A stretch of DNA of 64,000 nucleotides from Ecdyonurus torrentis (GCA_949318235.1 OX439131.1:33518930-33582929), one strand, 5' to 3'; counted from the stretch's first letter, positions 14,710 to 30,861 are shown. Notes: a model not told the origin generated them from the sequence alone. Numbers and translations are program-made.

Positions 14710-15658
14710 TAGGCTGACCATTTTATTTAGAGGCAAAATCGGGACACTTTGACCCTAGGTGAGAGGCAACTTATTGGGACGTGGGGGAGGAGGCCCCGCC
14801 GGAGGTGAAAAATTTTAATAAAAGGGGGCGTGGTCCCCAATTTTTAAGTGTATATTTTGATCCTTTTTCAAATGACCATTATTGAAATAAAAATCTAAAA
14901 ATTAATTTTTCTATAGAAAAAATTATAGAGCTACATTCACCTTTTATTTAAAACCATAAATTTTAAATATATTTAACTTTTTTGCTTCAAAGGATTTTTT
15001 TTTTTTTTTTTTTTTTGTCGAACAGTTATCAAAATTTGCTCCAAAAATTGTAATTTTAATAAAAAATAGCATTGATTTTTTTTTACTAATATTTTAACTA
15101 TCTACTCAGCAAATGAGAAAAGAAGAAAAGAAAAGAAAAGAAAAGAAAAGAAAAGAAAAGAAAAGAAAAGAAAAGAAAAGAAAAGAAAAGAAAAGAAAAG
15201 AAAAGAAAAGAAAAGAAAAGAAAAGAAAAGAAAAGAAAAGAAAAGAAAAGAAAAGAAAAGAAAAGAAAAGAAAAGAAAAGAAAAGAAAAGAAAAGAAAAG
15301 AAAAGAAAAGAAAAGAAAAGAAAAGAAAAGAAAAGAAAAGAAAAGAAAAGAAAAGAAAAGAAAAGAAAAAAAAAAAAAAACGCAAATTTCCTTTAAAGTG
15401 AAGAAAAAGGATTTCAGAATGGCACCCTCTGCCAACCTCTGCTATTAATTGATATAGTTCTTGAAAAATCACGATATTTTTATATTAAAATAAATATTAT
15501 GTGCGTGTTTTATAGATTTTTTAATAAATTTTTCATTTTTTCTCTTGCATTTTGTATTTTTTTCCCTTCATTAGAAATCGGGACATTTCAATTTTTAGCC
15601 GGGACAAGGGGTCAAAATCGGGATTGTCCCGGGAAAATCGGGACGTCTGGGCAGCCTA
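14710..15658. mobile_element. hAT-type non-autonomous element with 8-bp target duplication
   Basis: A 949-bp element between perfect TGTATTAT duplications (14,702-14,709 and 15,659-15,666). The ends TAGGCTGACCA and TGGGCAGCCTA are inverted, and both subterminal zones are rich in the CGGGAC / AAATCGGGA motif. There is no transposase. The middle contains a T-run and the long (GAAAA)n microsatellite at about 15,117-15,366. Confidence 0.85.
15117..15366. repeat. (GAAAA)n microsatellite
   Basis: About 50 near-perfect copies of GAAAA/AAAAG ending in a poly-A run, inside the hAT element 14,710-15,658. Confidence 0.95.
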
Positions 15659-15742
15659 TGTATTATATAATATGCATCCATCAAAACTGTATAACAAAAA
15701 TTATAAAGAGGAAATATACAAGAAATCACTTTCCTGACATTT

Positions 15743-15784
<42 letters not shown>

Positions 15785-16455
15785 TGCTGAAAAGTTTAAT
15801 GGCACTTAGATATGAAATTGACAACAAAAATAAAAATTGATATTTTTAATAGATCTATAAATCAAATACAGTGTTCTTACATATAAGTTGTTGCTTTTGT
15901 CTTTCAATATAGAACATAAAAAAACATGTGTTGTTTTAAGATTATACTCCATAAAATGCCTAAATGTGCTCTGATTTTTACGTTTACTGTTGTTGCTTTT
16001 TCTTTTTTGTGCCATAAATTTTTGATACTTATATAATAAAATAAATTGCCATATTTTTATTAGAAAAATAAATCAACGTAACTTATAAAAATACCATTCA
16101 TTAAACTTTATTTGAATAATTGAACAATTTTCAGTACAAAAAAAAAAGAGAATTATGAATGAGATAGCATTAAATTTTCTGTAAAATAGTTTAGTTATTT
16201 TCTTTACTGAAAAATACAAAATATACAATTTGAATATATTAAGTAAAAATTATCAGATTAAAAAAAACTACTCTCACATTATTATTTAATAAATTGTTAC
16301 TTTAGTTTTCCGATAATCATGTGATGAAAGCATTTTAATAAACTGAAACAAAACACGAATAAATATAAATTATACGTAACACGTTATATTTCGATTATCA
16401 TAATCATTTGACCAGCGATTGATTTGAAATGACGCGATATAAAAATTTCTTTTTC

Positions 16456-16564
<109 letters not shown>

Positions 16565-17587
16565 CTTTGAAACCCACACAGCAGTACAAGTGGATATTGA
16601 TCATGAAGTAAACACGCAACAATTTTACCTGGGATAACGATTTCATGACACGAGAAGTCGTTAATAAAATATTACTAAACTATGAATATTTTTTCTGACC
16701 ATATATGTATAGTTACATTGCGTAATAATAAATTAATAACAAAAATTAAGCAGTAACGAAAAGGTATGTTAAGGAGTTTTTGAATACATATAAATAAATT
16801 AATATGAATGACATTAAAATAAAATAAATCAACTAGATTACTAAAACAATAAAAAATATGTATAATATGTATATGTAATTTTAGTTTTATTAATTTTCAT
16901 GTATAAATTATTTGATTCATTCACCAGCAATCTAAATTAGGTGCACCAAGGGTATACTGAAATAAGAAATATATTGTAGTACAATACTCCTTTGCAATGT
17001 TCAGTTGTATACACGTAGGTCTTGGTAAATATTACTAAACATATTAAAATCATAGTTTTATATAAAAGACGTAGAATACAAAAATTGTATAACAAAGATA
17101 ATGATGAACTTGTAATATGTAATTAAAATTTAGATAGGAGATAATTCAACAAAGAATATATATACCTGAATTCTAAACAAACTTCAATTTCTATTACAAA
17201 AAAGTGTAGAATTTGTTTTATCTATTGAAAGTGGAGATTATATTAAAAAATAGTTTCTTTTATATTGTTGCATTTTTTATTTTTTATTTTTAGATTTTTT
17301 TTTTTTTTTTTTTAATTTAAAAAAATACATTAAATATTTTGTATAGTGAAATAACTTAAAATGTGCTAGTAATGAATATCATACTCTTAACAATCAATTA
17401 TGTATAATATCTCAATGAATTTTTCTTTGCTAATGAGAAAGTTTTAAAACTTCTTTTTTGTCCTTTGTAATATTTAAATTACATCAAAAAAAGTTATGGA
17501 TAAATTTGAATAATTAAACTTAAAATTTACTTTCACATCCCCAATACTCTATGCATAAAAAATTAAATATAAATCTGTTTAAAAACG

Positions 17588-17620
<33 letters not shown>

Positions 17621-18003
17621 AGAAGAAGAAAAAGGAAAAGAAAAAAAATAATAAAAAAATAAAAAATAAAAAAAAAAGAAGAAGAAACGATAGAATAGCA
17701 ACTTTGGTATTATATAATAATTAAACCATTAAACTTATTCTATTGCTTTTTACAATTAAGTTTTTAAATCTTATATTCAATGTAATTTTAAATTATGAAT
17801 AAAGTTTGTAACAAATCATAAAAGACACTTTTAAACTTTTGTTTTATGAAGCACAAAGAAATTATTTTAATTAAAATAAAATTTATTCTATGTTTCACTT
17901 TATCTTCACAACTTTGTTTTTACCTTTTGTAAGAAGATAAAATTTGACAGTTTGAACTGTTTGGTATTCAAACCGGGGAAAAAACTTCATTTTATTGTAT
18001 TTC

Positions 18004-18006
<3 letters not shown>

Positions 18007-18084
<78 letters not shown>

Positions 18085-18135
18085 AAAAACTATATAGTAA
18101 CGGCGAGAGCGAATGTGGGTGAGTGGGTGAATGAA

Positions 18136-18183
<48 letters not shown>
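18007..18183. repeat. (CT)n then (GA)n microsatellites facing each other
   Basis: (CT)n at 18,007-18,081 and (GA)n at 18,139-18,183, separated by 57 bp of unique sequence. The pair can form a hairpin. Confidence 0.95.
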
Positions 18184-18187
<4 letters not shown>

Positions 18188-19332
18188 TATACTAAAGCTT
18201 GGTACGAAAATGTAAACTCAAGATAGTGTTTTTTTATTCTAAATTTAATGCAGCGGACTAGCTTTTGTTGTGCAGAAACAGCATTTTTATGATTTTTTTC
18301 AAGCAGAGTACCATTTTAAATATTTGATCCAACTTAGTAAGATTAACGAAGCTATTGATCTTAAAATTATGTACCGGTAAAATTATCACATTATTATATA
18401 AAACGTGTAAGAATTTCAGGGAGGTTCTTGTTCAATGCAAATGTATAACACGATATTTTTTGTTCACATGTAACAACTTTAAGACACAAAAAGAGACGCT
18501 ACTCACATACACAACAAATTTTACCCCAAGAGATACGACATGCCTCAAAAAAGAGAATATTTTAAGGAGAACAAAATGTTCCAAATATTTTACAAAGCAA
18601 AATATATGAAGGCGTATAGCACGTTCTATATACTACAATATTATATGTTCACGAACAAAAAAAAAATAATAATAATTTTCTTCTTCTTTATTATAGTATG
18701 TGAACGTTATAGAGGATTAAGTCAGTTTTCTCTTTTATTTCCATACTTTAGCAAGTAAATTTTTGTCCTTATGGAAATTATGCAAAAGGCGTAATATGAC
18801 TATATATTTTTCTTTGTGTATAACAGTTCACACAAAGGTTGTGTCCGTTGTTTGAGTTTTTTTTTTAATATTATTATTTTTTTTTTGCAAACATAAAAAA
18901 GATAATATGTAAAGAACAAAATTAAATTTTGTGATGCAGAAATTTTCTTTCTCTTGTTTATTATCCAATTTAATAAAGATTACAAAAATATACGTGGCTT
19001 CTTATATATGTTTACGACAATTTATGTACAAACAAAAACAAAAAATTATCCTCGGGTAACTTCAAAATTTAAGTTTTTAAGTGAAATTTTTTTAGTAATT
19101 AATATTTAATTTTGTTTATAAAATTAAGTTAAGTATACATGTCCCCAGTTTATTATGTTTGATGTTTGAACAGTAAAATAAAATATTCTATTTTATACGA
19201 TTTTTGTTAGAGATCGAGTATAATACTGTAGTGCTTCTGACAATGCTTTTTTTATATGTGCGTGCTCTCCACCCTTCATTATCTGTAGACCCAATTGTTT
19301 ATTCTAATGTATTCTCACATTACTGAAAGAAG

Positions 19333-19392
<60 letters not shown>

Positions 19393-22300
19393 CGGACGGA
19401 CGGACCTATAAATTTAGTCTTTTTTTCCAACGTCACGCAGAACAAATTACATTGATAGCTGAAGTAAGATTGGAAGCTTTTCTGTCTTTATTTCATTTAT
19501 TTATTTTAATAGACTTTGGTGAAAAAAAAAAAAAGGAATGAATGAAATGACTTTCAATAAAAACTGTTATATGAAATTTTAATGTTTTAGCAAGTTAATT
19601 TTTTCATTCTTACATTAGTAATAAATTAAAAACTTATTATATACAGTACATCATATTATAGACAGTTTTATATGTTTCGAGTGGAAAATATAATATTATA
19701 TGTGATGATGATAAAACAAAAAGAGTTTAAAAATGATTGAAGAAAAGGAGTGTTTTAAAAACAATATTTTGTAAAATAACAGTTACATTTTATTTGCAGT
19801 CATTTTGTTAAAAGCAATATATATTTTTTATATAGCAATTGAAAGAAAGAGCACAAAAGTTAGGAAATAGGAAGTGTCAAGTACCAAAGGCACTCCAAAA
19901 CCACTCAAACAAAACATAAATAAATGCGTGTCTGGTAAAATATTAGGAGAAAAAGCTGTTAAGAAATGTTGATAATAAAATATTAACACTGTGTACAGTA
20001 CCAATAAAAATAAATAAATAAATATTTCATAATGATGCAAAAAAATTATTTATATATAGTTTGATTGATTATTATGGTATACTATTATATAGTTCCGCAA
20101 TAGAGATTGTGCGTGATTAGAACTGGTAATAAACCCAACGTGATTCCGACTTGTTGATTAAATGGAAAAATCGTGAAGATCGTATTAAGTTAATCTTAAC
20201 TTGCATGGACATACAAAGTTCTCCAAAAAGACATAAAATTTATTGTCTTTGTGTTTTAATTAAATTCCAAAACTTGAAATGAGGCATGTTGAATTGTTTA
20301 GTGTACATACAGTATATATTATATAAACGTGCCAATATGCGGCTTTAATTTTCCCACTATATAAGCTGGCATTTGGTGAACTTAAATGATGTTAAATAAT
20401 AGCCATTCATTTGCATTTGACCTAAAGTTACGCACAAGTTTAATTATATACTGTATTATAGAAGGTCTGCAAAACTTTTTTCTTCGTCTTCTTTTGCGTT
20501 CTAGTCCACCGATCTGTAAAACATGCTGTATACAATAATGCTTTTGAGCATAACAACAATACTCGGGAACATTTTGTACAACAATCAACCTTTACTATGA
20601 ATTTAAAAGCCAATGTTAACATCTTTAGAGAGGAAATAAATCATTTTCATAACTTTTTACAAGTATACATTTAGAATCATATATACAGTGCAAAAATTAT
20701 ACAAAAAAAGAAATGTAATAATAATTTATTTAAAATGTACTTCTATCCATTTTGATACATGAATTAATAAACATATACAGTTTAAAATTTTATAACTGAA
20801 GTGTATGGCATTTTTAAAATATTAAAATTTAGTTTTAGAACATTTAAAAGGTTTTATACATTATCATAATTTTTATAGTATGATTTATTTATTTTTATCA
20901 TTAGAGAGGTTACCTTAAAGTAGGTTTTCTTTTCAGCTTTATAGTATACTGTATACTAGTATACTGTAGTCTATAATATACTGTAGTATACTGTAATAAT
21001 TAAAAAAATGTCTTAAAATGTCAGGATTTGTGTAGTAGTAAGTAGAAATAACTATGTATATGTATTAGAATTTTTTTCTAAATAAATATACTCTATTCTA
21101 TTCTAGTCTCGCACACCGCACAGAATTATTTAACAAAAATAAACAAATAAAATCTATTTAAGAAATTGAAATTGCTCAACCATTTTTATTGATTTATTAT
21201 TTTATATTTTAAAATATGCACCATACATTATGAATTTCACAATTATTTCACAACATTTTTACTTAACATAAAAATACAAATCTATAATTATATAAATATG
21301 TACTTAACTATTATAAAATGAAGTTTTAAAATAATAATTCGGTCTGATTTTTAGAAGTTTTGGTCACTCTGCTATAAATTATTATTGGTTGGTGATTTAT
21401 TTTATTGGCTCAATAACAAAAAAAAAAACAGACGTGTCCCTGCACTCTTTCTAATTCAAGATTTCTGAAGAAAATAACATTGAATTTATCTTCTCTCTCT
21501 CTCTCCCTCGAATAAAAATTCTCTATATCATTTTTTTTTTCATTGCAGTGATAAAAAGCTATTTCATTTTTATTTCCATAATATTATTACATGTTGTATA
21601 ATGTTAAACGATTAAGGTCAGTGAAATACTTTATGAAATTCATTTATATGTAAAAAATATAATAATAAAAAGAGAACAAATAATATAAAAGTTGTTTAAA
21701 AATGTTTAAATCGTGCAAAGAGAGAATTGTAATAGGACAATTTTATTATATAACTGTACAAGGCAGCAGTTGTTCAATTGCTTACGTAAATTGTATTTTT
21801 CTTGAAAATTGTGTTTAGAAACGTTTATTCATATTTTATATGTGGAGTTGAGCTATACAAAAAGATCACCTTTTTTCCAGTCTATGATTTAGCAGAAAAA
21901 CAACCCATAAAATCATAAAGACGCTATAAAATAAATACGTCTCTTTGCCGTAAGTAGAGGTCTTTTACATCGTCGGTTGCTTCTTATGTGATAAACAAAA
22001 TCACATATTTTATTTATAGCCATGTTGTTAAGAAAAAAAATGCTTTTGTTGATTTAAAATTTACATTAAATTTAAAGGAGTACAATCATAAGGGTCAGAA
22101 ATAAAGCATTTATTTCAGTTATGCACATAAATATAGCAGCTATTTTTAGCTATATTATTTATTTAAATTACATAAATATAAACAAATAAGAGCACAGATA
22201 AAAAGTAATATCCGTTACTTTTTAAATTTCACTTTACAAAAAAATAAGTCTGTTAAAAATATTATGTATAAATAATAAGCTTTTAGTTTGTTTTTTTAAT

Positions 22301-23813
22301 AATTTTTTTAATAATTTTGTAATTCCTCATATTTTGTTTTAAAATACCTACTGTAGAACGTTTTGGCTACAGAACGTTTTCATTTTTTTTTTTTTTTTTT
22401 TTTTTTTTGCTTAGCTACTACGGGATTTGACTGTAAAGTTGTCAAGAAATAAAAAAAAGCTACATTTTGCACAGTGATACATTAGGGTAAGGTATCTTCA
22501 AAATTGTTAAAAATTTTAGAGGGTCACTATGCTAGCTTTTAAATAATGATTTTTTGAAGTTCTAGTCTCATAAGAGCCCTTGTAAATTTCAACAATTATT
22601 TTCTCTCTTATATGATGGTCATGGGTTCTGAAAATTTTATCATAGGTATCTATAACTATAAACTTTCAAATGACATCATAAAGTTTGGAAGTTTCCTTAT
22701 TAGATTTTGAGATACAAGCCAACTAAACATATAACTCATATAATATGAATTGACATTTTCAACTGTGTCAATAAAGTTTTGCAAGGTATACAATAATATT
22801 AACTTATTTGTTGTTGTTATTATTATTTATAGTTTACAAAGTATGTGGAAATGAAATATGACGTCATTCAGTGTACCACGTAGGGTTGAAATATCATATA
22901 TTTATAATATAATATAATATAAGCCATATGTACGGTACAGTGGGTGTATGTATATATATGTATTTACGTGGGAGACGAGGTAGAGAAGTCATTTGTCATT
23001 ATAAACATCAAGTGCACATTTAATAAATATGAAATATAACATATATAAAGTGAGAAAACTTCAATTTATTACAATAAATGTTATTGCAATCCATTGAGAA
23101 AATTAATTATAAAAAACGGTGTTAATGATAGTTATAAAACTATTTCCAGTTATTTTTCTATATAGTTCATTACTATGTAATGTATAGCCATATGTTTTCC
23201 ACAAAAATAAACTTTAGCAGTCATAAAATTTTCACAGAAAACATATTATATATTTATTTTACATTATAGAAATAGAAAATAGAAATGCCAACTTTTTACA
23301 TCTATAATTTTAAAAAATTTATGAGTTCAACAGAACAATTTTACTATCTTCTTTTTGTTATACGCACGCTACGCACGCGATGTATATATTGATCGTATAT
23401 ACAATTATTTAATTGTAAGTAAAAAAATTACGAAAAAGAATTAATTATTTTTTTAATGCCTATATGTTCATTAAAAGAAATTATATTTTTTAAATAAATT
23501 TTATAATTAGTATAAAATATTTTAAATTTAACGTGTAATTATACATATGATTTATACCACTTATATTTCTAAATTGCTGTCATAGCGTAATGCATGACAT
23601 GATGTATATATAGTGGGATAATTAAAGAGCAGTGACAGAAATAATAGAAAAGTGTCATTGAAATCCGTATAGTGATAAAGTTGTGATTTTATGTGCTACG
23701 TAGTCGCAAGTTTTGTATCATTTTGTGCTGACAGAAATATAATGATATTTATTTCTCCCTTTAATTCTACTCTCTCCCTCTCACATAGCAGTAGTCAGGC
23801 AGTCTGCCAGCTT

Positions 23814-25279
<1,466 letters not shown>

Positions 25280-26471
25280 GCAAAGTTAATAAAACACTGA
25301 AGGGGGTTGGTGACAGACTGATATCTTGCAAACTAGGACGGTTGCGAATAATAATATTAACACAAAGTAAAGAAGAAATGGCACTTAAAAGTTTAGTTAC
25401 GTTAAACATTTGAAAATCAAATATTTAAGTTATTCCACTTTAAAATAACATGTAAATGTGGAAATTCAAATTTATGTGGCAAATTTTAGCCAAATTAAAT
25501 TAGAAACTTTTTTAAAATTAAAAATATTATTGAAATTTGTTTCGGAACAAAACAAAACAAAACAAAAATGTAAATTTACTACATTTTATATTTGAAAATT
25601 ATAGTGTTTGTTTTGTTGGAAATAAATAATGTGCAAAAAATTATTGTGAATATTTAATAGTTCTTCTTTTAGCGATTTCCGGTCCAAGTCGATCACGTTC
25701 TACGTGAAGTTGAAATATATCGAAATATATTTTATTAAATTTTAATATTACACTTCATTACTATATTTTTATTTCCAAACGATCTGTTTAATATATAGTA
25801 TTAAAATTAATTTGGTTTTATTAATAATACACCATTGTATAATACATAATACCAGATTGTACAGTACAACGGCACTTCACAATTTTATTTCATTTATATT
25901 CAATATGGGCACAAGCAATGGATATGGAACATTAAATGACCACTATACAATAAATTATAATGGAATAATTAACTCGTCCTATTGTTAATTACAATTGTGA
26001 GGCAGTAAACATCCATTTACGTAACTGATCAATGCAATCAGATACACTAAGTTTATTATGCTAAATAGAAAGCCATGCATGATATTTTATAACAAATCAA
26101 ATCAAATTTTCAATTCATAGAACGCATATATATGAATTACAATAACAAATACATGTAAATAAATTCACAGACTATAATATTTTAATGTGTATAATTAATT
26201 TTCAAATTTATGTTAACTGTACCTATGCATAGTATGTATGAGTTTATTTTTATGTATTTATAATTAAACATATTTTTTATTTATTGTGTAGGCATAAGGA
26301 ATGGGGTTCCTTTCAATGAAAATAACCCAAGGTCTTACTAACATTTATTGCTGCTATGAGAAATAATATGAATGCAAAAATGCACATTTTACTTTCTGAA
26401 TACCAAACAATGACAAACCACTATAGGAATACTTAACATTCCACAATTTTTTAATTTTCTTTCATGAATAA

Positions 26472-26524
<53 letters not shown>

Positions 26525-26614
26525 AGAGATGAAGAAAGAGGATGAAAACATGACAAAAAAAATCATAAAAAAGTTTTAATTTCATTATTATTACATACTA
26601 TTGAAAACTAGAAA

Positions 26615-26653
<39 letters not shown>

Positions 26654-26844
26654 TCAACTCAACTGCAAATAAAGAAAAATTTCACGTCAAGGGAAAGAAA
26701 ATTGCAAGAAGACAATTAGTTTGTTTGATGATGCGTCAAGGTCAAATGATTTAAAAATGGAACTCACGTTTCTTGAGTATTGTGTGTGCGAGGGTAGTTT
26801 TCACATCTATATAGAGATCTACAAGGACAAAACAATTCACACAC

Positions 26845-26875
<31 letters not shown>

Positions 26876-27621
26876 GAAAACACAAACATTATTTTTACAA
26901 TATCATATATTATACAGTATATATTAATTTTTGTCTAGCAATATAATAATACAAAAAAAATATTTATTATTAAAAAATATTTTTACAATTAAAAATTGTA
27001 AGTTGTTTATGTTTGTAGATTATTGAAATTCTGATTTCTGATCATCATTTTTTTAACATAATTATTGCAAATTACAACTTTGTTTTAAATAAAAGTTTAT
27101 TCTAGATATTTATTTCAATTTTGAAATTACCGTTCCGCTGAATAAAGAGAGCATTATTAACTCTCAACAGCTCGTAATAATGGCAGAGATTGGTTATTTA
27201 TAAACTGTCATACACACACGGATAAAATAAATAACGTCATTTAAGCTGCATTTAAGTCTTTTAGCTTATAGCATAAAATGTTGTAGAATATGTTAAGGAG
27301 TTAAACAAAAAATTTAAAACTTTTCGAAAAACACACTGTATATAATGTTGTACGTACCTAAATATTATTCTGCATGCAGCATATAATTATTATTAAAATC
27401 TAGTTTTGCAGATTTTTAATTAAATCATTTGTTTTGTTTTTGGTGTCTCCTAATATTTACTTTGAATTCTTTAGTGTGTTTCACATTAATGTTTAGATTT
27501 AAGGCTACATTCTCACTAAATTCATAAAAAAATCAACATTAACTTAAAAAATTAAAACAGAATTTTGTAGGGATAAAAATAGTAAAAACTGTGTCAAAAA
27601 TATGTCTTTAATATGTTAATC

Positions 27622-27700
27622 GACTGAACCAACCGATAAGGTTTTACCTTGGTTGGTATTGTAAAATGCATTAAATAAAAATAAAGATAAAAAAAAATTT
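27622..27700 (+). mobile_element. Solo 3' tail of the same LINE family
   Basis: GAACCAACCGATAAGG, a short loop, CCTTGGTTGG, then an A-rich tail match the 3' end of the retrotransposon at 8,396-9,150 read in the opposite orientation. It is an extreme 5' truncation that leaves only the hairpin and the tail. Confidence 0.5.
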
Positions 27701-28570
27701 AATATAGCATAAATTATTTTTGTTGTTATCAATTATAAATAATATTACTGAATTTCGGGTAACAAAATTATTGTGTATATTTGTTTTTGTCCATGTAAAA
27801 TTACTATAATATTATTATAAAGTTTGTTGTAATGTAGTAACACCTCTACAACATAGTTTACATAGTTTACATTGTTACAGCCGCCATTGTTGTGTTCGCG
27901 CCTGTATGATACTGTTCTGCCGTAAAGATATACTCAACTGGTTGCATAACTTTAAGGATAGAACATCTTTCTCCCAAAACTCAATTCCCAACATTATTTT
28001 ATATTTTATACGCATGTAGAACGTATATCGAATTTAAATTATTTATATTGACTTTTTATACTCTGAATTTAAATGTGAAATAAGCAATCTATAACCCAGC
28101 AAAAACGTTTACTTATTTGTCCTTTCATTTTTTTGAAAAAGTTTATTTCAAAATGGAATTTTTTTTTCCGATAATTCAATACGAGAATTAGAAATTTATT
28201 TTGTTTACCCATTTTGACAGAAAATAGCAATAAAAAGAAAGGACACGTTTTGTTAGAAAAATACTTGACACGTACTATAGATAGTACTAATATTACTATT
28301 ACATTTTTAATATTGGCCTTTCTTAAATAATAATAAAAAAAAAAAAGTTGTTGAATAATAAGCTTGTACGCTAAAGCAATCGTAGGCGTGATGAAAATTG
28401 TGTGGGCTTATTGAAAAGAACTTTTTCAAACCATTTCACTCAAATAATGGTAAAAGGTCACCAATAAAAAAAAATAATAAAAAAAATCTATATAAAGACT
28501 TCCCATGACAAAGAATGACAGGGAAATAAAGTAATTATAACATTAAAAATAAAAATGAATACTTACAACG

Positions 28571-28864
28571 TATAGAGTGTATGCGCATGACATCATATTT
28601 AATGCGCTTGGAGGCCATACTGGAGTAGTGAATAGCATTGCTCAGCATAGGACAAACTTCGTTTTTGGCTATTGCTTAATTTTTTGTTACTATTATTTTT
28701 CTCAGATACTTGAGATACTAATTCAGCCTATTAACAACATCAATGCTCTCAAAAATATTATAAAGTGTTTGTAAACTGTCAAAATGAGTTATTTTACTAT
28801 GCAGCCTATGCTATTGAGTTATCCAACATGGCGTCAACCATAACATGAATGCATAGACCCTATA
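28571..28864 (+). mobile_element. Dispersed MITE family C (CTCAGCATAGGACAAAC), copy 1
   Basis: Starts TATAGAGTGTATGCGCATGA and ends near GACCCTATA. It contains TTGCTCAGCATAGGACAAAC, TTTTTGGCTATT, and CAATGCTCTCAAAAA, shared with the other copies at 41,691, 44,283 (inverted), 61,648 and 63,187 (inverted). Confidence 0.7.
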
Positions 28865-29007
28865 TAAGGAAACAGTATAGTATTTATACTATTTACACAC
28901 GGATGGTACGAAATATCTCCTTAATCTAGTGTATAAATCTTTAAGTTGTTTGATCACTTCACTGTTATCACGTTTTGTAAAAAGAGTAACAATATGAAAG
29001 AGGCAAT

Positions 29008-29490
29008 CTTGGGTTCGATACCCAAAATTTTTATAACGATAACGATACCAAATAAATACTATATTCTAAACTCACAATATCACGATATCGTTATACTATA
29101 TATTTTATATTTTATACTAAAAACTATCGTTATTTATAAACACGATGGTTTTTCGATAACGATATCTATAAATCATCGTGTACTGTTTTTATTGAAGTAA
29201 AATATTTCAAATTATTGCTTCATACCTAAAATTATTACCTGCTTCATTTGTAAATACTTTTTAAATTTTGGGTGATATTTTCGTATTTTTTGTGCACTTT
29301 TTATATTTTTATGTGTATTTTTTCTTACTTTTGGAGCAAAAAGTATTGTTATCGATGCAACGATAATATCGTCACTTTTTGTTAATCTATAACGATAACT
29401 TTTATAAAACTGTTAACCTATAACGCATCGATAACCAAATATCGTTATCGTAATAGTATCGTTATCGTATTTACGATAACCGAACTAAGA
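29008..29490. mobile_element. Inverted-repeat element rich in TATCGTTATCG
   Basis: Left end TTGGGTTCGATACCC followed by ATAACGATAACGATAC; right end GTATCGTTATCGTATTTACG then ATAACCGAACTAA. Several internal copies of CGATAACGATA lie in both orientations. It looks like a hAT-type non-autonomous element. No exact target duplication was found, so the boundaries are approximate. Confidence 0.55.
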
Positions 29491-29997
29491 GGGTGTTCAA
29501 TTTTTTTTTCTATAACTGCAGTTTTATTATACTTAAGCAAACTAAACTAACACATGTGAAATATAAAGCTATAATATAGATGCCACTCTACTATGATATT
29601 GCAAATATATTAACATTCAAAAACCCAATCTAAATTTGTAATGTTATAAAACAGGCGCTCGATATGAAAGGTAAAATTATCACAATGCTATATGTACGCG
29701 CACAGTTGTACATCATTCAATTACAACGCGTGTTTTTCTCGTAAGAAAAACAGTGAAATTTTAGTGCAAATATTCTAAAGCGTGAAATATACTCTTACAA
29801 TCGTGGGTATACATTGTAATGTATAGCATCAAGAAAATATTGATATTTGCTTACTACCCTTAGACCGTGCCCTTAGATTATATATTTAATAAAATCAATA
29901 CACAAACTTTGCTCTGATTATACCTCTGTTCAAGTGTTTAAAATAGAACTTATATATTATATTTACTAAATCGATTGTCCATCTCTTTTAATTTCAG

Positions 29998-30254
29998 GCA
30001 GTGAACGACTGTTCAAAGCTGAAGTGGAAAGTTGCAGCGGAAACGGTGTGACGTCACGACTGACGCCGGCACCTGATCTCAATAGACGAAGGCTCATGCA
30101 ACGTGCTAAAATGAAGTCCTTGCGCATCTCCGTGGTCATCGTGGTAGCTTTCGTCATCTGGTGGACTCCTTACTACGTCATGATGGTTTACTTCATGTTT
30201 CTCGGACCTGAACAGCCTCCTAATAATCCTGATACTAATGAATCAGACGACGAC
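29998..30254 (+). CDS. GnRH/AKH/corazonin-type GPCR, exon with ICL3 and TM6
   Basis: Continuation of the receptor that starts at 2977. The acceptor is ATTTCAG and the donor is GTGAGT at 30255. The first two bases complete an Arg codon with the last base of the previous exon, giving the junction FTIA-RSERLFKAEV. The exon encodes a long intracellular loop 3 (about 45 residues, with a Ser/Thr/Arg-rich segment), the basic MKSLRISVVIV entry to TM6, the TM6 motif FVIWWTPYYVMM (the CWxP proline position of class A GPCRs, with W in place of C) and an acidic ECL3 start (NESDDD). It ends in phase 0, matching the next exon. The WTPYYVMM block is typical of AKH/corazonin-type receptors. Confidence 0.92.
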
Positions 30255-30477
30255 GTGAGTTTTTTATTTTTTTTTTTTATTTTTTTATTTATTAACTTTG
30301 ATTTAGTGTGGATATAAGAATAATATTTTATTGGCCGTTGGCAGTTAATTCATAGTAAAAGAATGTTACAAAAAAGCATTTGTTTCGTCAGTATATTATA
30401 CTCTATAACATAATATAACGGAAAATAGTAAAAATAATGTGAGTTTGTAATTTAGCGCCTAGTTTTTACATGGGAAG

Positions 30478-30615
30478 TATTGAAAATTAGATTTTCGTGT
30501 TACACCATGTTTTATACAGAGCAGTCCCATACTGTCCCAGTCAGGAGGAATCCCTTTTAACATATTTACTGCTCTGTATAAAACATGGTGTAACACGAAA
30601 ATCTAATTTTCAATA
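30478..30615. repeat. Perfect inverted repeat, 48-bp arms, 42-bp loop
   Basis: Left arm 30,478-30,525 and right arm 30,568-30,615 are exact complements (TATTGAAAATTAGATTTTCG... and ...CGAAAATCTAATTTTCAATA). It lies in the 816-bp intron between the TM6 and TM7 exons, so it is transcribed with the receptor and would fold into a long hairpin. Confidence 0.9.
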
Positions 30616-30716
30616 GATAATATAGTTTTACAAAGTAATACATATATAAAATACAACATTACATGACATATCATATAATAATAAACAAATGGATAAGCTC
30701 AAGCTAACATTATGTA

Positions 30717-30861
<145 letters not shown>

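Noticed and set aside
15098..15472. Lys-Arg-Glu or Phe-Leu-Ser repeat proteins
   Set aside because: Translations of the (GAAAA)n tract inside a hAT element.
26825..26833. Second hammerhead-like GGACAAAAC
   Set aside because: No CTGATGA or pairing stems upstream.
29008..29024. tRNA-like box B (GGGTTCGATACCC)
   Set aside because: No D-arm upstream; it is the terminus of the CGATAACGATA element.
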